This document shows, one piece after another, positions 45,845 to 54,400 of a stretch of 64,000 nt of DNA. The stretch comes from Chryseobacterium balustinum (GTDB lineage Bacteria; Bacteroidota; Bacteroidia; Flavobacteriales; Weeksellaceae): positions 310,001-374,000 of the forward strand of contig NZ_FUZE01000001.1 of the NCBI RefSeq assembly GCF_900168205.1. The letters are read 5' to 3'. The position numbers and the translations under genes are program-made. Each line of letters opens with the position of its first letter. The stretch's first letter is position 1. The notes below the pieces were generated by a model, which made no database searches, was not told where the DNA came from, and saw only the letters and a program-made list of their open reading frames with translations.

Positions 45845-46117
45845 CTATTTTTTAGGGTATAAAGTTTTGATATGTTGTGTCTGTTGTATTTTTGTTTTAA
45901 ACATAGGTTCTTGACCTATGGCTTTTTGCCAATCTACTTGATGACTATAAGCCCTTTCTTCTTCATCCCAAAGATTTCCAATAATTTGCTTTACTTCTTT
46001 TTGGGATTTACCTTGTGCGATTAATTCTTTTTTTAATATATAATCTCTAGTATGTGATGCTTCATGTGATAAAAAGTCTAATAATTCCCCAGCTGCCGCA
46101 CGAATCTTTTCGTGTGG
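45845..46117 (-). pseudogene. C-terminal remnant of a zinc-metallopeptidase toxin tip
   Basis: About 90 codons open on the minus strand, ending in TAG at 45847-45845. The product has LLDFLSHEASHTRDYILKKE, with an HExxH zinc motif, and then EEERAYSHQVDW, which could supply a third ligand. The first ten codons are encoded by the REP end of the inserted transposon, and a stop codon lies at its border (46120-46118). The N-terminal part is not found on the other side of the insertion. Confidence 0.6.
46087..46117. repeat. REP element, left end
   Basis: 31 bp containing the hairpin GCACGAATCTTTTCGTGTGG and the foot CCCCAGCTGC. It is an inverted copy of 46760-46790, with two differences in the loop. 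Confidence 0.75.
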
Positions 46118-46126
46118 TCAATCATC

Positions 46127-46695
46127 TTAGATATCAAACATTCTAAAAATGACTATATCATCCAAAAGTCCTTTTTCATCAGAATAATCTAAAGCACTGC
46201 TATATCTATAATCTTCCGCACGGAAAACCAAACCTGCTTCAACTGGATTTTGGTGCACGTAATTTATTTTTTGATTGATTACATGATTGCTCCACAACTC
46301 AATAGGTTTATTATCATGTCTCCAAAATTGATATTGATTTACGTTGGAAGTTTTTGCACACCTTCTTTAAGAAAGAAATTCAAGAGAAATTCTTTTCTGC
46401 TTTCTCTAGGGTTTTCTTTAATAGCATTAACAATTGCCTTGCTTGTAAATCGTTTGAAATCACCAATCAGTAGTTCTGGTTTCTGACCATCGATACTTCG
46501 AAAAACTAAATGTACATGGCTTGACATAACGCACCATGCATGTATTTCTAAGCCTTTATTCTTCTGACAAAATATTAAACTTTCTAAAAGAATATCTTTG
46601 TATTCAGTTCGGATAAATACATCAAGCCAACCCACGACGGCAAAACTTATGAAGTATAAACCTTCAGGATTATGGAATTTGTAATTTCTGCTCAT
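46127..46695 (-). pseudogene. REP-associated tyrosine transposase (Y1 family), frameshifted
   Basis: Part one (46695 to 46339) has the HUH motif in WCVMSSHVHLVF and LIGDFKRFTSKAIVNAI. Part two, in another frame, has QYQFWRHDNKPIELWSNHVI and YVHQNPVEAGLVFRAEDYRY, the conserved C-terminal half. Adding one A to the A-run near 46357-46361 joins them as GVQKTSNVNQYQFW. Such enzymes act on REP hairpins like those at both ends here. Confidence 0.8.
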
Positions 46696-46759
46696 CTTTT
46701 ATGTTTTTTATAAAAATAAAAAATAATACAATTGGATGAGAAGATTTTTTTTTTTTAAG

Positions 46760-46790
46760 CCACACGAAGGGATTCGTGCGGCAGCTGGGG
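46760..46790. repeat. REP element, right end
   Basis: Inverted copy of the left REP: CCACACGAAGGGATTCGTGC hairpin followed by GGCAGCTGGGG. Confidence 0.75.
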
Positions 46791-46803
46791 TATAAAAAGT
46801 AAA

Positions 46804-46824
46804 ACGGCTCTAAAAAAGAGCCGT
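46804..46824 (-). terminator. Terminator after the module 2 immunity gene
   Basis: ACGGCTC pairs with GAGCCGT around a T-rich loop; TTTTACTTTTT follows on the minus strand. Confidence 0.8.
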
Positions 46825-46828
46825 AAAA

Positions 46829-47260
46829 TTAATTATTGTCATCCGTTATGCTTAAATACACAGGTTTGCCTTCAATTAAACACGAATCAATTAACTCAAT
46901 TAAATTGTATAATTTCCAAATTAGATGATCACTATCATTATGTCCTGTTGGTCGAGGGTCTAATTCGATTTCTTCTCCTAAAAAAGTAATTGTATAAACA
47001 GCTTCTCCTTTTTTATAAAGTTCTCTTGGTACTAAAAGCTCTTTTATTTTGTTTTCCAAAATAAACTTCATTTCTTCGGATTCTTCCTTTGATAAAGGTT
47101 GGTCTTTAAACTTTTCTGTATTTATTCGTGAAAGAGTACTTTTAGGAACAATAAACATATCTTCCACATCAAAGGTGGAAGATTTATTTTTAAAATTTTT
47201 AGTAAAGTCTTCAAAAGATTGATTAAATCTAACTGTATTTGAAATTAATATCATTTCCAT
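46829..47260 (-). CDS. Probable immunity protein of orphan module 2
   Basis: 143 aa, acidic and cytosolic, family not recognised. It begins 3 nt after the stop of the module 2 toxin tip and is followed by a terminator. Assigned as immunity by its position and by the pattern of the whole island. Confidence 0.6.
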   Translation of the reverse strand: MEMILISNTVRFNQSFEDFTKNFKNKSSTFDVEDMFIVPKSTLSRINTEKFKDQPLSKEESEEMKFILENKIKELLVPRELYKKGEAVYTITFLGEEIELDPRPTGHNDSDHLIWKLYNLIELIDSCLIEGKPVYLSITDDNN

Positions 47261-47263
47261 ATT

Positions 47264-48242
47264 TTATTTTTTTAAAAAATTAACAATTACTTCAGTTTCG
47301 CTAATCTTGTTTTTGGAAGTATTATACCTCACTTTTCCAAATCCTTTTGCTTTCATTTTAGAACCTGTAAAAGTTTCTAAAGCTGCTTTTTCATAAGACA
47401 TTCCGTCATCTACAGCTTCCCAGAATTTTTTGAGGTTTATAGATTGTCCGCCGTAGTCTTCATACATACTGGCTTTTTTCCACCAACCAATAACTCCATC
47501 TAACCTTCCAAATTTCTTATTAGATTGATAAAAAACTATTGCATCTGAAAGAATCAAATCTCCTAAACCTGAATATCTATATGTTATAGCTGTGGGAATA
47601 TTAAAATCACCCATCAACATTTTTTCATCTCCAAAAATAGGTAATTCGTTAAGCTTTGCAGCTTTTTCATCTAATAAACGAGTAAAACAATTTAATTTTT
47701 TCGGTATTTCCTTTTATTTTAATGCTATACACTAATTTATCTGTTTTTTCTTGCGCTCGCACGAGCTCTCCTATATAGTTTCCGAACTCATCTTTTAAAA
47801 GAAAACTGTTTTTAATCCCTTTTTCAGGTGTCTTCTCTAAAAGTGAAATATCATCTGCGATTACAATACGTCTTCTGTTGATAATTCCGTCGAGAATCTC
47901 TCCAACTTTTTCCACATCATAACTCACCCTCCTCAAATCCATCAAAGCCTTTTGATACGCTTTGTCATAACGATTACCCTGAGCAACAATTTCTCCTTTA
48001 TAAACTAAAGCAAATTTTCTACTCGGACTTATTGCTCCTATAATATCAGGATTAATTCCACTTCCTTTATTGATACTTTCCATAATGGCTGCTGCATCCA
48101 GCTCCATAAACCACGCTCCATTTTGTACCAAAGCATCGCATTCAACAGTTTTAGAAAAGAATCCACTGTTTGGGATTACCCATTCTGTTTGCTCAAACAA
48201 TCTCAAATCTTGTCTTTGGAAAGCTCCGCTATTTAAATCCAA
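47264..48242 (-). pseudogene. Orphan toxin tip module 2, frameshifted
   Basis: The first frame (48242-47667) starts, with no ATG, at FLDLNSGAFQRQDLRLFEQT, which matches FLDLNSGRFERSQLKFLDTT of the intact carrier at 48609-51017. A region homologous to the carrier linker follows (ALVYKGEIVAQGNRYDKAY; carrier: LFIYKGLPVAKGNKYVKNY). The second frame (up to 47264) holds the tip (ITYRYSGLGDLILSDAIVFY). Removing one A from the A6 run near 47696-47701 joins them as NTEKLNCFTRLLDEKAAKLN. The tip family is not recognised. The upstream terminator overlaps its first codons, so it is probably silent. Confidence 0.65.
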
Positions 48243-48264
48243 AAAAACCGCCTTTTTGACGGTT
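48241..48264 (-). terminator. Terminator of the first toxin operon
   Basis: AACCGTC pairs with GGCGGTT around AAAAA, followed by TTTTTTT on the minus strand. Confidence 0.8.
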
Positions 48265-48270
48265 TTAATT

Positions 48271-48603
48271 TTACATGTTTTCTATTTCTGAAAGTCTTAT
48301 AGTATAATCACCACTGAAATATTTATTTAGTTTAAAAATAATACTTTCATAGTATATTTTAAAAAATCTAAAAAGTTCTTCATTGCTATAAGGAGATTCT
48401 AATAATTCTTTATAATCATATTCGGGATGTTGTATTATCCATTCAAAAATCTCTTTATTTTTTAAAACGATATCAATTTTTAAATTTGATAGATCCGAGT
48501 CGCCTGTCATGTCTTTATACATATCTTTTAAAGTAAAGATTTCTCTAATTTTTTTTCTCCAAACTGCACCGTGTATTGCATCTAGAATTAATTTTTGCTC
48601 CAT
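48271..48603 (-). CDS. Probable immunity protein of the 802-aa toxin
   Basis: 110 aa, cytosolic, family not recognised. It begins 5 nt after the stop of the 802-aa carrier-toxin and ends just before a terminator. It is the last gene of the operon that starts with the 1356-aa protein. Confidence 0.65.
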   Translation of the reverse strand: MEQKLILDAIHGAVWRKKIREIFTLKDMYKDMTGDSDLSNLKIDIVLKNKEIFEWIIQHPEYDYKELLESPYSNEELFRFFKIYYESIIFKLNKYFSGDYTIRLSEIENM

Positions 48604-48608
48604 TGTAA

Positions 48609-51017
48609 TTAATAATTTGATTTGAATATAATTTTTTCTTTAGTATTTTCTACATTAAAATAATACCTTGCTTCTAATTCTTTTAAAGTGTTTTTCTTTA
48701 CAAAGTCTAAAGATGGTATATAATGACCACTATCATTTGTTACTTCCTTAATAACACCTTTCTCTATATATATTTCTCCTGCTACTGAAATAGGTTTTCC
48801 TGCTAAAAATGAAGAATGATCAAATTTACCATATGCGTAATTTTTTGAAATATACATTTTACCTTCTTCTGACATTACAAAAATCGCCATATTTGTTGGG
48901 ATTGAATCACCATCTATGGAAATGTAATTGCTTCCATTGGTATCTACTAAATTTCTTTTAACATCTACAATCTTGTCGTGTTGTACAAAAACCTCATAGG
49001 ATTCCCTTTCCTTTTCATTAAGGTATTTTACACCTCTTTCAAAATCCTTTTTTGAGCCTTCTTTATAAATTCGTTCCAAGTCTTTTGTTTCATATTTTCC
49101 TCCAGAAGCAGGCTCTTTATCCATGTATTTCCAAGTATCATCAAGAGCCTCGTCTATAACATTTACCATTTTCTCTTGGCTGTAGCTGGCCTGTCTTACT
49201 TTCCGCATTAAATCGGCATAGTTTTTTACATATTTGTTGCCTTTTGCTACTGGTAATCCTTTGTAAATGAACAAATATTCCTGTTTTGTTGCTTTTCTAG
49301 ATTCATTAGCTATTTCAATAAAACCTGCGCCAATATTTTCAAGCCACATTGCAGAGTTAGAATCAAAAGAACCACAACTAGGAAGAACCCATTCAGTAGT
49401 ATCTAAAAATTTTAATTGACTACGTTCAAATCGTCCTGAATTCAAATCCAAAAATAAGGAAATTGCCATAGTCCGCAAACCTTGCTGTACATTTTTTGCA
49501 GCTTTAGGCAGTAATATAAAAATACCCTTATAAACAGAAATAATTAACTGTGGTCCTGCTACAATAGCTCCTCCAACACCATAAATGATATCCCATTCTT
49601 TTAGAAACTGTTCACCACCCTGTAGCTTTGCAATTTCATGCCGTAAAGCTTGTACCGTGAGATCTATTCCCGCAAGACTTAGATCTGCCATTGCAGCTAA
49701 AATAAGATAAGGGTTTCCTGTTGTGGCTAAAGTAACTATTCCTAAAACAACAGCTATAATATCAGCCGTGATACGAATAAGATAATTAATGTCATCCCAT
49801 TTTTTGGCATCGGCCAAGGCTTTTACATAGATTGCAGGAACATACATTTTTATTGGAGGTAATTCTTCACCAGTTTGAGGATTAAAGTTTTTCTCATCTT
49901 CATTTATAAAATATACCATTTCTAAAGGAAAATATTCCTTTCCTTTTGTTAAGGCTTTTGTTCTGCTTTGACTATTAATGGGAATAGAAATTCCAAATTC
50001 GTCTGTTTCATATTCAGTTTCTTCATCAGATGTATATATCTGTTGTTGTTGAAGAAAAAATGATTTTTCATTAGACTGTCCAAAGCCTAAATCTTTTCCT
50101 GAAAGTTCAGTTACACTCGTAGCTATTTGATAATCCTCACCCACCCGAAATGTAGGAGCATTTTCTTTTGGGCGGTTATGGGAAAACAAACAGTATTGCA
50201 TTAAAATGTTTGCAAAAATCAAGCGGTTGAGTTGTGGTTTCCCGTTGATAAAACTAATTCCATCCAAATTATAATAGATTCGGTTGCAAAGTTCAGGCTC
50301 TGTCTTGAATCTATTAAGAATATATGTATTTGTTGAAAATGCTTTCAATGCATTTACTATAGCAGAACTTCCGTCTTTCCAACCGCTGAAGAACCCGGTG
50401 TCATCATATTCTGCTAACATAATAAGATGTTCCATGATTTTTTCATCATCTAATGACATTCTTTCAAAGACAAAATCGGGAGTATTAGTGTAAAGAAATA
50501 TTAGTTGTTCTGTTGTACTCGCTTGTTTAAAATAGAATTCATAAATTTTAGAAAAATATCCCCAATAATCATACGAAGAATCTTTTTCAAAATCACCATA
50601 ACCAACATATTGTACTAAATTTTTAAATTCATCATAAGAAAATGTTTCAAGTACAATTGCTTTATTTCTACGTAGCTCTTCAGTATTGGCTTGTCTGTGA
50701 AAAAAATACTTTAAACGGAAATATAGTTTTTTTTCATTTAAATCTATATCAAACTCTATTTCGTTTTGTCTTTGCACTAAATCTACGAGCTCTGTGTTTT
50801 TATTGAGATAAGTTTTTAATCTTATTGTGTTTTCATTATTGTCTGTAATAGAAGTTTGTTCTGCGTGCCAATCATAATTATCTATGTTATACTCCAAAAT
50901 ATAATAATTAGAAAGAATGTTTCTTCTTCGAAGCTCTGAACATAAATATTGTTTGTTGATAAAATCATCTGTTCTCCAATCTTCTAATATTTTTTTAGGA
51001 TTTTGTAGTTTTTCCAT
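48609..51017 (-). CDS. Carrier-toxin protein with SGHY-type tip
   Basis: 802 aa with no signal peptide. Residues 1-520 are a carrier part shared with the 807-aa protein (VGYGDFEKDS, VFERMSLDDEKIMEHLIMLAEYDDTG, IYYNLDGISF, LIFANILMQY), with hydrophobic stretches at about 415-450 and 476-502. A linker starts at FLDLNSGRF (about 521). The tip, roughly 640-802, has KFDHSSFLAGKPISVAGEIY and SGHYIPSLD; from memory the HSSFLAG...SGHY.P pattern also occurs in plant IQM proteins and other toxins, with unclear chemistry. An immunity candidate follows. It is likely a polymorphic toxin whose delivery route is unknown. Its start overlaps the preceding gene by 23 bp. Confidence 0.7.
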   Translation of the reverse strand: MEKLQNPKKILEDWRTDDFINKQYLCSELRRRNILSNYYILEYNIDNYDWHAEQTSITDNNENTIRLKTYLNKNTELVDLVQRQNEIEFDIDLNEKKLYFRLKYFFHRQANTEELRRNKAIVLETFSYDEFKNLVQYVGYGDFEKDSSYDYWGYFSKIYEFYFKQASTTEQLIFLYTNTPDFVFERMSLDDEKIMEHLIMLAEYDDTGFFSGWKDGSSAIVNALKAFSTNTYILNRFKTEPELCNRIYYNLDGISFINGKPQLNRLIFANILMQYCLFSHNRPKENAPTFRVGEDYQIATSVTELSGKDLGFGQSNEKSFFLQQQQIYTSDEETEYETDEFGISIPINSQSRTKALTKGKEYFPLEMVYFINEDEKNFNPQTGEELPPIKMYVPAIYVKALADAKKWDDINYLIRITADIIAVVLGIVTLATTGNPYLILAAMADLSLAGIDLTVQALRHEIAKLQGGEQFLKEWDIIYGVGGAIVAGPQLIISVYKGIFILLPKAAKNVQQGLRTMAISLFLDLNSGRFERSQLKFLDTTEWVLPSCGSFDSNSAMWLENIGAGFIEIANESRKATKQEYLFIYKGLPVAKGNKYVKNYADLMRKVRQASYSQEKMVNVIDEALDDTWKYMDKEPASGGKYETKDLERIYKEGSKKDFERGVKYLNEKERESYEVFVQHDKIVDVKRNLVDTNGSNYISIDGDSIPTNMAIFVMSEEGKMYISKNYAYGKFDHSSFLAGKPISVAGEIYIEKGVIKEVTNDSGHYIPSLDFVKKNTLKELEARYYFNVENTKEKIIFKSNY

Positions 51018-51372
51018 TTTCTGTGTTTTTATCCATTAAAAATTCCAATTCATTTACAGGAAAAAGCTCTTTGGTGATTTTGTTTTGGCAAAACTTTTTT
51101 ACCTGGTCTTCATCCAATACTAAAACATCTAAATGATAGTTTTCACCAACTAAAACTCTAGCATTTTTTACCTTACATCTTGCCTGTACCAATATATCCC
51201 AGTCTTTTCCTTGTAATTCGTCCCAGCGTTCCACAGGAAGTCTTCCTCTGCTGCCGAAAATGATGATTTTTTCAACTGCAGTAATGTCATTAATCTTGTC
51301 CTTTAAGGATGTGAGAATATAAGGCAGCACTTTGTAGTGCTGCCAAATAGACTCAGGTTTTACCTGGCTCAT
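50995..51372 (-). CDS. Small nucleotidyltransferase-fold protein
   Basis: 125 aa. KIIIFGSRGRLPVERWDELQ followed by GKDWDILVQ matches the GSR...DxD motif of minimal nucleotidyltransferases (MNT), with a longer loop than usual. No HEPN partner is next to it. It lies between the 1356-aa protein and the 802-aa toxin in one operon and overlaps the toxin start by 23 bp, so it may modify or chaperone one of them. The role is inferred from position only. Confidence 0.6.
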   Translation of the reverse strand: MSQVKPESIWQHYKVLPYILTSLKDKINDITAVEKIIIFGSRGRLPVERWDELQGKDWDILVQARCKVKNARVLVGENYHLDVLVLDEDQVKKFCQNKITKELFPVNELEFLMDKNTENGKTTKS

Positions 51373-51410
51373 TGTTACTTAATTAAAAATTAATAGTTAA
51401 TAATTAAGAA

Positions 51411-54400
51411 TTACAGTAAAAATTTGCTTAAAGGAACTTTATCTAAATATTCTGCTTGTGGAATAACCTGACCGTCTTTGTCTAGAATTCTTTCTGCTCC
51501 ATATGAGCTATATTCCGGAGAATGCATTTTCAGTATATCATGACTATCGTCTCCATCCGGTTTTGTGAAAGAGAAATTTTTAATTTTACTTACATTGATT
51601 TTAAATTTAATTCCTCTTTCCATTGGATAGCTTTCTAATCCTTCGATTTGAGAAAGTTCATCGGATAATGCTTTATATACCACAGCAAAAGAATCTGTTT
51701 GTTGCCATGTTGCGTCTCGGTCTATCGTAATGCTGTTTCCTAAACACAAATATTGTCTTGGAAAATAACCTTCTTTATCCGCTTCTCCAATATTTTGAAC
51801 TGTGGTATCCATATTCTTAAAACTAATCTCCATCCATTTATCACCAGACTGGCCAATTTGATTGTTGTTAAGCGCAAAATTACTTCCGCACATTTCACCT
51901 AACTGATCGTCAAATTTCACTCCCGGTTCACAGTTGCAAGGCAAAGCTTTTTCTACTCTCAAACCGATAGAATCTGCCTGAAGAATAGTCAATGAAGTAG
52001 GGATTTTCTCTCTCCACGGTTCACCTTGTTTTTTACCTAATGCAGAGCGCATTTCGTCTACAATTGATAAGAATAATGGATCGTCAATTACAGGAACTTC
52101 ACCGCCGTTCCAGATTTGTCCGGTTGCAAGGAAATGTCTTACAGCTTCTTCAAAGCCTGGTCTTACCGTAACAATTACTCTCGCCATACCCGACTGCATA
52201 AATGCTCTGAATGTAGGATCGTTATCATCAAATTGGTACATTGCTGCCCATTTTTCTCTGTTACCCCAATAATAAGGATAGAAATAGTAGCTCATAATAT
52301 CCCATTCAAATGCCTGTTCCATAAACTTTACAAAAGCTGCATACTGATCTAATTTTGCGTCTACTTTAATATCTGTATTTAAGAAAGTTTCTTCCCCTGA
52401 AGAATATCCGTTGTTGTGATATTTACCTTTGCCAAATGTTAATTCAACATTTGTATTTTGATTAATCATATAAGAGATACAGTTTCTTCTTAAAATTGTA
52501 TTCTCAATCTTTCTGTAGAAGCCTGGGTTTGAACCTTTTATTTGTACCCCTAAAGCTTTTGCTTCTGCTAAAGCTTGGTTGTATTTATCCATTTCTACTT
52601 GGTAGGCTTCGATAATTTTGTTGAAGGTGGATTGTAGCCAAGCATTTTTTGCTTCAGTAGAAAGATTGCATCGAATGTCTAAACTTCCTTCCATAATTGG
52701 ACTTTCACCTGCAGCAAATGAGTAAGCTAGTTTGGTTCTAACATTTAGATTTTCTAAGATTCCATATTTTTCTGTATCATGAATAGATTCAATCCAAGGT
52801 AAACGTCTTCCGGCGATAGTCATAAATGCTTGATGCGAGCCAAAAAAACCGTGTGGATAGGTGTTGAATGTATAAGTAACCTGATCCGCAATGTAACCTT
52901 CGGGGATTTCTACTTCTCCAGAACCATTGGTAACTTGTACTTTACCCTCATCCCCACCTGTGTGTGAAGCATCTCTTTCATGGAACGATTTGTTTATATT
53001 AAATGTTGCCATAGGAAATTCATCTATTTCAACATTATATTTACCTGTCCAAAACTTTAAAATTGTTTCACCCGTAAGACCATTTAACGACGTGAAATTT
53101 TCCATTTTATTAGTAGGAGATTCTCTTGGGTCAATAGGTTTTACTAATTTTTCGGCTTCATCAATCATTTTTATTCCTAAAGTATGAAGCTTGGCTGGTT
53201 CAGGAATCATAAATTCAAACATCATACGTTTGCCATAATTGTAGATTTGGTTTTTTACCACTTTATCTACCCATCTGTAAACTCCTACAACGTGGCTACT
53301 TCCTTTGGTGTTATCGAAACCGTGTTTATTATTTTCTTCGTATTCTTCTAAAACTTTATCAATACGCTCTTCTTTTACTTTCGTTACAATTCTGTCTAAA
53401 GCTCTTGCTGTGATGTCTTTAGCTTCGGTAACTGCTTGTCGGTTACTTTCTTCTTTAGAGTTGTGAGTAGCATAACTTGCATTTGCACTTGCCCCAAAAG
53501 ATACTTTTCCTATTCCCCAACTTGCAGTAACCCCAGCTTGTGCTGCAAAATCTTTAGATTCCTGCATGATTTTAGAAATCTCACTCTGCATTTCATACCT
53601 TTCGGTAGAAGTAGTGTCTGTCAATTTTTCTTTTTCAGATTCTGAAGACTTTGTGGTTTGAGATTCACTTCGTTTTAATCTTCTGGTAGAACGTTCTTTA
53701 TATTCACGCGCCATAATGTTTTCGATATGAGCAACGTCTCCTTCTACATAGCAGTACGTACTTTGTTCTACTTTTAAATAATCTGCGACACCAATATTTT
53801 TCATTCCAAATCCTGAAGGGATAAAAGAAGATGTTTCAGAAGGATTATACGGCGGGTTCTCTGGATTTTCCGGTGTTTCCGGTTTTGGCGGATCGACAGG
53901 CATACATCCATCGGCTCCTCTGAAGGTATATTGCTTAGTTATTCTGTCTAAATTATCCGGATCAATAACTAATTTAACATTGAAACGATAAGTGATCCCA
54001 TCTTTTGATGTAAATTCTCCTTCTACAACAAACTGTTCAACTCCAGAGGTTTTAGAAACTGGAATTCTAGGTACATCAAACAATAAGTAAGATCCTCCAC
54101 CTAAAGAAGATAAACTCGTAGAGGAAAGTTCCGTATCTTTTACAAGTACCTTATATTTCGCTGAAGCGATTTCAATATTGCTACTTAAAGCTAAAAGTAA
54201 GCTCCATTCGGATGAATTCTGAGCATAAGTTTTTATGCTGAAAGGAATATATCCTGCTGTATATGAATTATTATTTACGGGTATTACAACACCTCCCACT
54301 GTAGCAGAAACCTGTTGATCAAGAACGGTATTATTCAATACTGTTTGCTGTAAAACCTGATTATTTTGAGTAATATAGTGGTTCAATTCTTCAAATGAAG

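Larger units (their letters stand above)
46087..46790. mobile_element. RAYT/REP transposable element
   Basis: A frameshifted REP-associated tyrosine transposase gene between two inverted 31-bp REP hairpins. Length is about 704 bp. It interrupts the remnant of a toxin-tip gene. Confidence 0.75.

Noticed and set aside
50995-51372. HEPN/MNT toxin-antitoxin pair
   Set aside because: No HEPN-like gene lies on either side; the neighbours are the 1356-aa protein and the carrier-toxin.
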